64,000 nucleotides of DNA, taken from Suillus spraguei (Eukaryota > Basidiomycota > Agaricomycetes > Boletales > Suillaceae). This document shows, piece after piece, positions 22,438 through 33,019 of the stretch. The position numbers and the translations under genes are program-made. Position 1 is the stretch's first letter; each line of letters begins with the position of its first letter. Below the pieces are notes generated by a model, which did not search any database, had not been told where the DNA came from, and saw nothing but the letters and a program-made list of their open reading frames with translations. Location: NCBI GenBank assembly GCA_016800925.1, contig JABCPU010000164.1:62001-126000 (forward strand), written 5' to 3'.

Positions 22438-22828
22438 TTTTACAATCATACGTGCCCCTATTCATTTTCCTCTTGTCTTTACCCTGTATATTATGTAACA
22501 TGATTCCAACTCATATGCTCAACACATCTGTACCATAGTCGCCTTCCTCCTTTGGATATGCACTTACGTTCTCACGTCTGTTGGAATAATATCCTTCACC
22601 TAGGTCTCCAACCTAGGTTGTCTGAATCGTCTCTAAGTCCAAGCACTCCTTAGTCTTAGTCTCTATTCCACTGATCATCTTAGAGTCGTGACTCTTCAAT
22701 CGAACCCTTGATCCTACTCGGAATACTTCCTTGTAGTAGTCCTCATTCTCCTTTGAATGTAGTTGAACCTCCATCAGACTGGCTGTGTCTTATCACTGTC
22801 GCTGGTGACGCCACCCCAGTTTGTAACA
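22438..22828 (+). repeat. Family A 3' LTR, promoter region deleted (391 bp)
   Basis: It starts TTTTACAATC and ends TGTAACA. The segment with the TATA-like box and start site is missing between about 22578 and 22582. Confidence 0.9.
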
Positions 22829-23448
22829 CCTGGACATGGCTGAATCATTTTGATACCACGATTCAACAGTTAAATGAATGCATTGTACCAGCATTCAAGT
22901 TCTCACCCAAGGAACTCCTCCTTGGATTGGTAGTCAATACCATTCCTACTGCAGTCCTGGATGCAGAGGCAGTATTGAACACAACTGACATTAGCATCCA
23001 AATGGTGTATACAGATCAGCAAAGATTAGATGGCGCAGACCATGCTGCAGTGCATGCAGTGAAATGGAAGAACATTTTTGACAAGAAAGTCTTGCAATCA
23101 CACACAGGAGAGGTCATATTCAAGCCAGGACAACTGGTGGAAGTCTATGCAAATGCTATGGATATGACGGTGGCAAGCTCAAGGAAACTCACACCAAAAT
23201 GGTCAGCACCAAGGCGAGTCATATCCAGAATCAGCAACTCTTATACTCTCACGACATTAGAAGAGTTCCCTCTTGGAGGCTTATTCCACACACAATGCCT
23301 TCGACATTTTATACCATGTGATGGCACAGCGCTGGCTGAACTTCAAACTGCATTACAAGAACAAGAAACTGAGTCAAGTACCCAAGAAGAGCTAGAGAAT
23401 ATCCTAGAAGAGGATATGGATGATGAAGAAGATATAGTCGACAGCTGA
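22829..23448 (+). pseudogene. Family D integrase, C-terminal half
   Basis: After one CCTGG the frame continues from AEDLTW into TWLNHFDTTIQQLNE, then FSPKELLLGLVVNT, a Lys/Arg-poor linker, the SH3-like QLVEVYANAMDMTVAS and KWSAPRRVIS, and an acidic tail ending at TGA 23446-23448. No chromodomain is seen. The segment is open throughout, making it the best-preserved part of D. It ends 32 bases before the polypurine tract. Confidence 0.85.
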
Positions 23449-23480
23449 GCTTGGAAGTGCACCCCCGGAGGGATGCATTT

Positions 23481-23494
23481 GGGGGAGGGGAAAA
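23481..23494 (+). promoter_or_regulatory. Polypurine tract, family D
   Basis: GGGGGAGGGGAAAA lies directly before TGTAGTGGGGACTG, the D LTR start. Confidence 0.75.
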
Positions 23495-23640
23495 TGTAGT
23501 GGGGACTGTCGGGCAAGGGCCAGTCAAGGGTCAGGTTAGAGCTAGGATAGCATGCAAAGAAGTCTAGCGTGAGATAGAAGATGGGAGTCAGAGGTCTGAG
23601 GTGTTCGGAGTCCAGAGGGCGGATGCACAGACACACACAG
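23495..23640 (+). repeat. Truncated family D 3' LTR
   Basis: It starts TGTAGTGGGGACTGTCGGGC after the purine tract. Only about 145 bases remain before Plavaka coding sequence begins on the other strand. Confidence 0.65.
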
Positions 23641-23649
23641 TTGTAGCAG

Positions 23650-26600
23650 TAGGTAGCATTACCACAGACATACTCACTCCTTCTTCCGAGAGCAAGGCTG
23701 GTGGGTACAGCGAGGCCACTCTCATTGTCTTCATTACTTTCATGACCTTCACAATCCTCCTGTGCACGCATCTGCAGTGTGAGGTCAAAGCGCTCCACCC
23801 TATCATGACAATCAAGGTGGTGACATACTTATGCATCGTAGTTGTGATTGTTCCCTGCCCTGATGACTCCTTCACAACCTTGATATGTGCATGTTCAGTG
23901 GGGTCTGCAGACCACTGCACGATGGCACCATGTGAATAAATACTGGGTATTACCCCCTGCAGCAACTCAAGTTTTGGAATTGCCCATGGCTTATCCTCAC
24001 CCCTTTTCCCCCGACAAGCACCAGCATCAACAATGGCATGTTTGAGCCAGTGGAAGGCTTTAAAACAGTGGTCCAACTCCACCACTTACTTGTCAGTGAA
24101 ATGCAGGGCTTGAGCAAGGTATCTAAACTCTGCAAGAGCACAAATAGAAGATACAAAGTTGGCAGGGGCAGCACCAGCAATCATGCCAATGATGTAACAT
24201 TGAACATTGTGATGGTCTTGTCCTGTGGCCTGCTTCAAAGTGGGGATCCCTTCCTTAAATGCACAGTAACCAGTGCACACCTGGAGCAGCGCAAAACAAA
24301 AATCAATTTCTTGTGAGCTAACCACCAATGTGCACTAGAGACAGTTGTGGTCCCAGAACATCTTGTGAAGATGGTGAAGTAGCTCCAGAGTGAGCAAGGA
24401 AGAAGGATTGGCGGTGAGCCAATTCCTCCAGAATGGCAAGTTGACACCATTTAGATTATAATGCTTACAAGCCTCGAAGAATGTGACAAGATCAGATGGT
24501 GAGATAGACATGATAATGGCTGCAATATTGGCGAGGGTGGATTATCCATTATGAGGAGGGTGTCGGATTGGGTCTCCAAAGTTTTTGCAGGTAGCCATAG
24601 TGACAGGCGATGAGTTCATCATAGCACATGCAACAACAAGCTCCTCTGGAGTATCTGCAACATAAGCAACAAGGAGGGTGAAGCAATACCTGCTAAACCC
24701 CTGTGGATTGCTCATCATAATGCCAAGACAGGCCGCTTGCTTCAACAGCTCAACAATGAGGTCAATACAGTGATGGAGTAAGCGGTCTGTGAGAACCCCA
24801 TGCAACAGAAAGTAGAGCGAGTGGAATATAGGCATGTAAGGAGCCTTTGGCACTGTAAAGATACAACCTAACCTGGGCTGTAGATAAACTACCTCCTAAG
24901 TTAGTATGTGAGTCTTGCGCTCCATCTAGTCTGCTTCACTTGCAAAACAAGAGTGTTCGACCCTAAAGGGGGATGCCTGTTAGTATAGCCAAGTTTGAGT
25001 CAAACCAATGTGTGAATATAGCGTCGTAGCCAGTGGTAAGTTGCTGCGGTCAGTGATGATGTCGCTGGGACTAGCGTCATATGTAGTGGTGCTACCGTGG
25101 TTGAGAAAATACTTGTAATGTAGTGTCGAGTGAGCGATAACGAGCGATAAAGTCAGCAGTAGCGTTAAGGTGCAAGTGGTGCAAAGAAACAGTAAAGAAG
25201 TCCACAGTACTCTCAGCGGTAGAGTAGTGGTGCACATGAAGTTTAGTCAGAATAGGGGTCAAGAATCTAGTGGTGTGCCAGCAGTAACAGTGAATGAGCA
25301 AAATCGATTAATGAGCAGTAAAGAACTTTAAAGACTAAGTGCACTACTGGGTAAATCCAGAGCTAGACACTAATCCTGACCTATAGTACGGTGAAAATAA
25401 GGTACTGTATCGTGTGGGGTACGTGGTGCTTATATCCTAAATTGTATGTACTTGGAATGCTCTAGGCGAGATCAGTAGCACTCGAGTGCAGTAACTGCTG
25501 TATGTAAATGTAGCGCGAGGTGGCTGCGGCACGAGGCAACATGTAATAAGGCTTGCCATGGGATCAGTGATAAATGGTCATGTATAAAATATGCACCAAA
25601 TGGATCTATGTGGACGCAGCAAGGACATGGAAGGACATCGGTACGTGGAATGTGGTGTGGCAGTCAGTATGGTGTGTAGTAAGTGTGGAATGCCACTGGC
25701 AATGCTAAAGGAGTAAGACAGCCTTTGGACTGGTGGAGATTTCTATAGATGTGAGATGTGCACCAAAAGATAGGGTTTTTTAAGGCCAGCGCCAATATGT
25801 TCGTTACTGCGCACGCACTGGGATTGATATTAGCAAGACTAATGAGAAGTGGATGTGCATAACAGTTACCAGCAATGTTGCTGACCTTGGTCTTGTCTGA
25901 GGAGAGAACTACACCAAGGAGTGATGCACCTTTAGGTAGGTCTTTCTGTGATCCTGTCAGCTATGCAGACCAAAGAATTGACACATGAGACCTTACCTGA
26001 AGGTTCCAAGCATGGTCACCTGTCATAAATCCATGATACACTCAGACAGCACATTTAGCAGACTCATAAACTTTGCGAGGGGTGGAATCAAAGCTGGTAG
26101 CCAACAGTAGGTGGCTAAGAAGTGATTGTAAGCACTCAATTGCATCCCGATAAAATATTCAGAGGATCTTTGTTGATAGAAACTCGGTCATAACTGTTTC
26201 ATATTTCCATCAAAGGGGTGCTGGGAGCAATTCAGAGCATCCTTGGAGTTCTCTTGAAGACCAAAATGACAATGGCAGTGTTTTGGTCTGAACATACTAG
26301 TAAGTTTAGACCGAGTAATTTAGACAGAAGAACTCACAAATTCAAGATTAAGATATTTGTCAATATCAGCCATACTAAGATTAGACCAGAGAAGAAACAA
26401 TGCCATCTCCCAGTCTGGTAAAGGCCAGTATCAGTTTTCCTTCCTCTCCGCAGCATACTCATCCTCACTGAACTGGTCCATGAAGGTCTGTCCAATACCC
26501 CATGTCTTGCCTGCACTGTCAAAAACCTCTACTTCTTCACCATAATCTGCTTGTACACCACCCTCTGCTTCAATGTCTGCATCAAATACATGCTCCATAC

Positions 26601-26781
26601 TAAACTCCGGGTCCAAGGTCAAATCTATATCTTCATTAAGAGGACTTGGAACTTGTGCTGGCCTTGAGATGCAAACCAGGTTAGTACCATTCCACTTGTA
26701 ACAGCAGGAAGAAGGCTGATTAATATGTTGTAGCAAATGTCCCTCATTTTTGAGGCACTTGCTGCAGGATGGGCAATGCAT
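23650..26781 (-). pseudogene. Plavaka-type transposase, split by a B LTR
   Basis: The minus strand from Met at 26781 gives an N-terminal Cys/His finger (CPSCSKCLKNEGHLLQHINQ) and the motif YGEEVEVFDSAGKTWG, then, across several frames, KGASLLGVVLSSDKTKVSN and HPLLISLANI at about 25800-25930. A B LTR (24854-25808) interrupts it. It resumes with LTDRLLHHCIDLIVELLK, LGIMMSNPQG, GDPIRHPPHN, CTGYCAFKEGIPTLKQATG and ends with IPKLELLQGVIPSI and IVQWSADPTEHAHI. These are motifs I recall from basidiomycete Plavaka transposases (CACTA-related cut-and-paste). Several frameshifts make it inactive. Confidence 0.82.
24854..25808 (-). repeat. Solo family B LTR (955 bp) in Plavaka
   Basis: The plus strand starts TGTAAAGATAC and ends GTTCGTTACT (A to T at the last base). 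The flanks GCAC (24850-24853) and GCGC (25809-25812) differ by one CpG transition. Confidence 0.85.
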
Positions 26782-26865
26782 ATCGAAGATGTGAAGTCAC
26801 AGTCTAATTCAATTTGGTTGAATGTCTTATCAGTAATTTCCTGCATGACATGAACCATAACTACA

Positions 26866-27366
26866 ATGTCAAAGCATCGTTCAAGCTATGCATCATCATC
26901 ACAATCATCCCAGTCATCTATTTTCTCACCTTCGACATTCAGAGGCCAAACAACTTCAACTTATGCGACTCTTTCTGTAGATCTAGGCTCTGACATTCCA
27001 GACAATATGTCTGAATACTGGGAAGTACACAATATGGTGAGTAATGAGTTTGATTCTAACACTTGCCTTGAACTAGAACTTTCTACAGCACAAACATTAT
27101 AATTCACAGGTCTGGCAATTCAGCACTCATACTACATTGATGCTGGAGACTTCAGAAGAAGCTGTATACTTGCTCAAGATGGCACAAGCCGATCTCAAAG
27201 TTTAATACCTTGAGAAGGACCTTGCTGAGTGAGTTCTTCATCAATTTCACATGCCAAACACCATCTACTTCTTCAAGCAAAGAAGGCGAAGAGAAAATTT
27301 GGAGATGCAAAAGCTAATGTAGGGTGCATGCATGCTCACTTGATGAGGTGTGGGTTTGTCTGCTCA
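26866..27366 (+). pseudogene. Small coiled-coil gene divergent from Plavaka
   Basis: ATG at 26866 starts a Ser-rich N-terminus (SYASSSQSSQSS). Two putative introns, about 27035-27110 (GTGAGT..CACAG) and about 27229-27277 (GTGAGT..TCAAG), join EYWEVHNM to VWQFSTHTT and then to AKKAKRKFGDAKANV. The result is a helical, charged protein (KMAQADLKV, one TAA stop, YLEKDLAEAKKAKRK) of which about 130 residues can be followed. It starts 84 bases from the Plavaka Met, on the opposite strand, so it may be an accessory ORF of that transposon or a flanking gene. No family recognised. Confidence 0.4.
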
Positions 27367-28423
27367 GAACGGTTGCTTTGGTCTCCTCATCCTGCATCCA
27401 TCAAATCAGGTAAACAAATTGTTCTAAAAATTATCATGCAGTGGCTGATGAGTATGCACTATTAGGATCTGTGTCTGTTTGACAACGGATTAGCAGTTAT
27501 ATGTCTACATTTGTAAATGATTTGTACATGCACAAGCAGACTTGATTGAATGTACCAGAACACACAATCAACTATCTTGCGATGTTAACCCATCCTAGAG
27601 CATTTAACCTCTCAGTAGAAATGGCATTGCTCAGAAATGTGTGCATGCATCGTCGTGCTGCATTGTTGCTTCCTCAACCTAAGTCCAACTTCTCAACACA
27701 TTTGAAAGCCACTGCATCCCCTGCATTCCATACAAACTGTTCATTGTGGACAGTGAATAGACAGTTTCCTCTGCGACCCACATATGTGACATCATTTAAT
27801 GTTAAGGTTTGATGCTAACGCAAACTGTGCTCAACCTCTGGACTGATCCCTTTGCTCACAGTCGATTTTGTGCAGCATTGTCGAAAGTGAGAATGCAAAG
27901 ATACACTGTCTATTTGCAGAGATGATGCCAATATAGTATTTCCTGAGTTGCTACTGTAAACACAATATATTGTCATAAAGCCGACCAAAGGGGAGTCCTT
28001 GTATGTTTTGGCCTCAGTGCCAAAGTACTTGATTCAAGTTGAATGAATATCAAGCTGTTAAACATATTCTCCAAGTTTCACTGGCAATAGTACTCTCTAT
28101 GTGAATAAAGACGAACAAGCATTGACTTATTTGTGAATTTACATCGCCGAGCAGTATGACCCTGTGTACTGTGCAAGACTGTATCACACTATAGCCCTGT
28201 GTGCTCTGTGCGCTCTACTGCTGTGAGGCTGTGCCAGTTGTGTCACTGTGGGAATCTTGTATCCACAATGGGTGGTTTACTGATGCAGCTTTACATTGGG
28301 TGACTATCATAGGCTCAAAACAAGCTCAAAACAACCTACAATAAAAGTAGGGTTTCTGAGTTTTGCAGTGCCCTTGGTGTACTGCTTTCGCTAATTTGGC
28401 TGCAAGTTAGTGATCTTTTAGCC
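27367..28423. other. No gene recognised (27.4-28.4 kb)
   Basis: Short open stretches occur (for example LTHPRAFNLSVEMALLRN around 27575-27630) but with many stops and no known motif. The part at 28090-28270 is rich in CTGTG/GTGCT motifs. It probably holds decayed transposon sequence. Confidence 0.4.
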
Positions 28424-28426
28424 TTA

Positions 28427-28498
28427 GGTGCTGTTTGGACAGCAAATCATATTTTCAAATTCATCATTCGCATCATGTGATGCAACCGTGGGATGTTC
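28427..28498 (+). repeat. Left terminal inverted repeat of the Harbinger element
   Basis: 72 bp starting GGTGCTGTTTGG. It pairs with 30493-30564, with mismatches at positions 44 and 61. Confidence 0.95.
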
Positions 28499-28664
28499 AG
28501 GAAAATCTTAGATTGTCTTTGTACCACCACCATCGTCGATATGATATCAGACTCGTCCAACCAAGGCTCGGCAAGATCTCTTCATTCTAGGGGTCATATA
28601 AGCAATGAAAGTGATACACAACATCCTACCAAGGCTATTGGTATCTGATCTTGTAAACCTGCAG

Positions 28665-29689
28665 CTTACTGGACTAAGCAAGAAGAAGAATCTTTTCTTC
28701 AAGTCTTATCTGAGCAGAAGTCAATCACTGGCGATGGTAACTTCAAAACAAAGACCTTTCAAGAGGCTTCCAATCATCTCAAGGAAAATTTTCCAATGCA
28801 AAAGGGTGCTGAGAAGACGCCCTCAGTTTGCCATTCAAAATGGGCAAATGTAAGTGGTTGCTAGGCTGCTCCTGCCGCTCTATCTAGTGTACTGACTGAC
28901 CTGGTTCCATCAGCTCAAATCTGCCTACAGCGCTGTTCTGAAAGTTAAGAGGGCTTCTGGATTTACTTGGAGTGATGAGCATGGCGCTGGAATTACTCTG
29001 GAGAGTGAGAGTGCATGGGTGGCTTTTGTAAAGGTCTGTGCCATGATCATGGCCCTTCCTGTTATTTCTGAATAATAAGCCTTTATTTAAAGTGTCATGC
29101 AGCAGCAAAGCCATTCAAGAACAGGGGCTTCCCTTTCTTTGACCTCATCGACAGCATACAGCCACGCAGCAAGAGGCAGGGAAACAACTCCAATATTTAC
29201 TGCTCCCCCTCAGGCCTTGATGGCATGCCCTCTATCATCACCAGTGGCACACTTGACACCCTCAATCAGCTGAATCATTCTTTAAATGAAATCAACATCA
29301 GCACTAGCATGTGGCACAATGCACCCCCTGAGGCAACTGGACCCAGCCCACCAATATCCCATCCTCCAATGTCATCACCTGGCAGCGTTCCATCCACCTT
29401 TCTCTCTGGCTCAACTGATGCAAGTTCAGTTGTCACTAGTGTCAGTCACAATTCAAAGTGCAAGCATGACAATCAAAGCGCCTTTGACTCAGCAGTTGCT
29501 TCAAGTGGGGGTGCACCAAAGCATTCTCGACCTATTTTGGTTGCTGCAAAGGCATAGCAGGAGAGTCGTGATGAGCTTGTGAGGTTCAACAATATCTTTG
29601 AGATGTTTACAGAGAAGTTCAATGATTCCCAATCGTCACTAAACCCAGAGTATACTCATGCAATTAAACTGCTCTCATCCACAGAGTGA
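28665..29689 (+). pseudogene. Myb/SANT-like DNA-binding protein of the Harbinger element (one stop)
   Basis: This is the second Harbinger gene; such proteins bind transposon ends and help import the transposase. Exons 28665-28849, 28914-29033 and 29093-29689 join in frame across introns GTAAGT..ATCAG (64 bp) and GTCTGT..AAAG. The SANT-like domain reads AYWTKQEEESFLQVLSEQK, HSKWAN, FTWSDEHGAG and WVAFVK, ending KPFKNRGFPFFD. A Ser/Thr-rich C-terminal half follows. One premature TAG at about 29556 is the only clear lesion. A first exon probably lies upstream of 28665, where an acceptor CTGCAG precedes the frame. Confidence 0.8.
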
Positions 29690-30571
29690 GAAAATGAACA
29701 AAAAATTGAAGTTACAAATGAAATGGCAGTTCTGTGATATAAAGCCTTTGTGATTGTGCATGAACGGATGGTTCTCGAGTGGTGCAAAGGCACGGATATG
29801 TGTGCCATCAATGGCACTGACACAGTTATCAAAGAATCTAAAGTGTGGGTCATTTTGGATTATGAAGGGGATCGGAGAGTGTTGAGTAGGGAGTTGAACT
29901 TGCATGGAGTAGAAGGGTGGTGATGCAAAGAACAACAAAAGCTTCTTGAAATATCTACAAAGTGCAATTAGTTCAATATGATATAAATAACGAAAAAATA
30001 TCTTGAAATAGTCTCTGGGGAACATTGGAACCTTTCACCTGTAAGGCATGTTGATAGCCCAGTTGTACAGGTGTAGAGAAAAATAGCGAGCTGTTCATCA
30101 ACAGAAACTCCATTGCAGGACTGCATGTAACCATTTGAATATAGAGCATGCACCAATGACTGGAAAACATGCAAGCTAACACCCAAATTGTGCCAGATAC
30201 AGTCGGGATGACCAGTCATGAGCTCAAGCACCCATGCTTCACCGCTAAGCACAGATGTGTGATAAGATAGATATTGGTTGCGTCACTGATAAGAAGACTG
30301 ATTTATAGATTGTTAATACCTGGCCAATAGCACATATTAGTATCATTGCAAGGTGTCATAAACATTCCTGTCGCTGCCAAAACTGCTCATCATTGAGTTC
30401 AGGAGGTGTGCCCATCTCTATGTCCAGCATTGGGTGATTGTCATCGTCTTGCCATTGTCTAGGCACACATCTTGTATATCCAGAGTTTCCCAGAACATCC
30501 CACAGTTGCATCACATGATGTGAATGATGAATTTGAAAATATGATTTGCTGTCCAAACAGCACCTTAGCAT
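29675..30571 (-). pseudogene. Harbinger DDE transposase, C-terminal half missing
   Basis: On the minus strand an N-terminal exon (IEMGTPPELNDEQFWQRQ), then HVFQSLVHAL, VDEQLAIFLYTCTTGLS and GERFQCSPETISRYF, an intron of about 37 bases near 30005-29970, and FFASPPFYS leading to the first catalytic Asp in VSAIDGTHI and GFISQNCHF. Coding stops at SLCG (29675) just where the Myb gene ends. The second Asp and the Glu of the DDE triad (DDE_Tnp_4 type) are absent, so the copy cannot be autonomous although its ends look mobilisable. Confidence 0.85.
30493..30564 (-). repeat. Right terminal inverted repeat of the Harbinger element
   Basis: The reverse complement starts GGTGCTGTTTGGACAGC and matches the left end. 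Confidence 0.95.
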
Positions 30572-30825
30572 TTAGTGCAATAATATAAGTGTCTATCATG
30601 CTAGCACTGAACTGCAACATAGAACTACACGTGTGGATCACCTAAACGTTCTGAACCCTCAACCTCTCTTCTCCCTCTCGTTGAACTTACAGTCCCCTCC
30701 CATTTTTTCCTATATTATACTAGGATGACTGTGGGGCATAGTTAATTCACAGTATGGTATGATGATAGCCCTCTAAAGCTGCAAGCCTTGTGCGAAGTTG
30801 CTTGATTTTAGCCCTCTAATGAAAT

Positions 30826-31160
30826 AGTACCATCAACAAATGAAGACCATATTTGCTGAGAATAACCCACTTTTTCTTGGCAGACTTGCTTGATTTCGAC
30901 ATCCTAGTGAAATAGTACCATCAACAAATGAAGACCATGTTTGTTGAGAATACCCACTTTTGCTTGGTGAACTTGCTTGATTTCAGCTTTCTGTTGCGCA
31001 TTTTCAGCCTGCAGACTAAATTTACTGAGAAAGCAACTCACTTGTGCTTGGCAAAACAGCACAAATTCAACCTCAAACTCCATGTGCAATTTGTTTCAAT
31101 TCTGCAATGACAAGTACCATCAAGAAATGGAGACCATATTAGCTGAGAATAGCCCACCTT
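30826..31160 (+). repeat. Degenerate 85-bp tandem repeats
   Basis: Segments beginning AATAGTACCATCAACAAATG at 30826 and 30911 are about 85 bases apart and very similar. A third, diverged unit (GTACCATCAAGAAATGGAG) begins near 31110. No coding frame spans them cleanly. Confidence 0.6.
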
Positions 31161-31400
31161 TGCCTCTTTGGCTTCATGATGAGACTTTACCTGCTCAAAC
31201 TTCCCCAACACCTTTTACCACTCAGACTGATAAGCAGCACATACAGCCTCAATATCCTTAGTTGGTGATCCTAATGCAACCCCATGATAATGACCATGTG
31301 CATGATGGTTTCCACACTCCAAGTCTTGATCACTAGGGAACAGCTCTTTCAAGCTGCCACACACTGTGCTCGAAAACCAATAGCATTGGTTTTCATACAA

Positions 31401-31844
31401 CTAGTATACCGGGGCCTGGCGGTGTACCAGAGACAGGACGGTGGACACTTGAAGTGCCAAGGGCACAGAAGATGAAGGAAAGTTGAATGTACAAAGCTTG
31501 CTGTATGGTGTATATCTGACTTGACATTGTGGCACTGCATCATGGGGGGAACCATAAATAGATATGGAGTCATATGCATTGGTGTTGGATGATGAGGGAG
31601 AGACTAATTCAGATGATTGTTTGAAGGAACAACTTTGTCCTTGCACAGCACAGTCTGCAGACACTACAGCCCGAGTGGAGCAGCCATCAATCCAATGTCT
31701 GAAAAAAAATAAGAGGAACTCGTGTTCAGGATGACCAGAACATTTGTAGTATTCCATGCGTGCCAGCACACACTTTGTATACAGATTACCCTGGGTTTCG
31801 TCCCAAGGATCTGCCATCGAGGAACACCAACTCAGGACTGACAC
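31401..31844 (-). pseudogene. Possible gene fragment, unrecognised
   Basis: The minus strand has an open stretch (MADPWDETQGNLYTKC) with a plausible intron ending in TTTTTTTTCAG near 31700. The downstream exon is ambiguous in frame. No motif is recognised and it may be chance. Confidence 0.25.
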
Positions 31845-32509
31845 ACTATCATATCAGGCCCATTTGGACAGTGAAACTTTAAAGCTGGGAGTCCAAGAGG
31901 AGGCTCTGACATGAATACACGACAAAAGAAGGATAGAAAACGGCTAATCCAGGAATGATTTCTTCGGTCTTGTTGTAACGACATTATAGATTATAAAGGG
32001 TTTGAACACGTTGCTCCAAGGAGAGGCGTCAAGAAGATGTACACAGCTGCGAGCGGCCCGGCTTGCCGCTGGGTGTCAGAGCACTGACTGGGTCTATGTA
32101 TGTATACATCGGATGCGATGAGTCATATTCCTCTTTGTGTCATCCAAAGCCACAATTCATGTTCACATCTTCCATCTCATATGCTCAAAGTTGGGACAGA
32201 GCGAAAGAAGTATTTCCTGGTACAATAAGACGCAAGGGTCGCAGCAGGTTTTTGGTATGGCGTAAGCCAATACGATTCGGAAAGGGTAAGTCAGAAGCTA
32301 CTTCGCGGGTTATAGACTCTACAAATACTGTTCCCAACAGGTTTCTCATCAACAGCAAGTTGCCGGCATCAGTTCTCCATTTATCTTCAAACCTTCTTGT
32401 GTATATTCTTCCTGTCTGATTTTACGTCCCGGCTGACTCCCCTCGATGCATTAATCGATCTGTACGACCAGGTCCCGCTGAAGGGGTTTTTGATACCGGT
32501 GCTAGACGT

Positions 32510-33016
32510 GATGGTGCTAGCTAGAGCAACAGAGGTCGTTGTCACAGATGGAAGCACTTTTGGAGCGTTTATGAAGGATGTACTGTGGAGGCGGCACTGG
32601 AGGTTTGAAATCGTCCAGAGGGGATGAGTGTACGGTGTACACAACTGACCGCTCTGTATGTGGATCTGCTGCAGGATTTGGGGAATCAGTCGTGATGTAA
32701 AGAGGGGCGTTCAGTCTTTGCAATGGTGCCGAGGTATGCACAGGTACACGACATCGGACCTTGGGTTTGAACATATGTGGCAGAGGAGGCAAAGGCGGGT
32801 GAGGCATCCTAAGACTCGATACATCTGGTTGGACAAGTGGAAGATCGAGGTCCTCGTCGAAAGGACTAAGTTGCCGTTCAAGCGCCAGAGTCTCTCCAAG
32901 ATCGGGTCCACAAACAAGGTGCACGAGTTTTCACCAGATTGTTCTTGCGTTATCGGCGCTTCATTGTTCAAATTGACTGTCGCCGACATGAAGATGCGCA
33001 CTGATGTAGACAGCAC
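32510..33016 (-). pseudogene. Possible host gene fragment, two overlapping frames
   Basis: In a locally GC-richer stretch, the minus strand has one frame (NSCTLFVDPILERLW, Met at 33016) and a second that follows it (LPLVQPDVSSLRM, HKRSKSASICDNDLC). A single frameshift or intron would join them. The Pro/Ser-rich composition suggests a regulatory or disordered protein. No family recognised and no complete splice model found. Confidence 0.3.
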
Positions 33017-33019
33017 CTA

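Larger units (their letters stand above)
18710..22828 (+). mobile_element. Family A element with both LTRs, TSD CCTGG, holding a B LTR
   Basis: 5' LTR 18710-19321, primer site and leader to the gag ATG at 19458, then a B LTR (19481-20432) at the place where gag to mid-integrase should be, then integrase C-terminus, 3' ORF, purine tract and 3' LTR 22438-22828. CCTGG at 18705-18709 and 22829-22833 is a perfect duplication. The B LTR lacks a matching right flank, so a deletion accompanied or followed it. Confidence 0.93.
14270..23640 (+). mobile_element. Family D Ty3/Gypsy element, heavily interrupted
   Basis: In order: protease, start of RT, [B LTR 15440-16014], RT and RNase H, [solo A LTR 17354-17826], integrase N-half, [A element 18710-22828], integrase C-half, a polypurine tract, and the first about 145 bases of its LTR. 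Gag is missing at the left, where Helitron sequence adjoins. Removing the A insertions with one duplication each restores the frame. Confidence 0.88.
28427..30564. mobile_element. PIF-Harbinger DNA transposon (2,138 bp), TSD TTA
   Basis: Terminal inverted repeats of 72 bp (28427-28498 and 30493-30564) differ at only two positions and start GGTGCTGTTTGGACAGC. TTA at 28424-28426 and 30565-30567 is the 3-bp duplication typical of this superfamily. Inside are a Myb/SANT-like gene on the plus strand and a truncated DDE transposase on the minus strand, convergent as in other Harbinger elements. Confidence 0.95.

Noticed and set aside
32063..32419. 118-codon plus-strand ORF.
   Set aside because: No conserved motif, and the composition does not suggest protein; it overlaps no splice-supported model.
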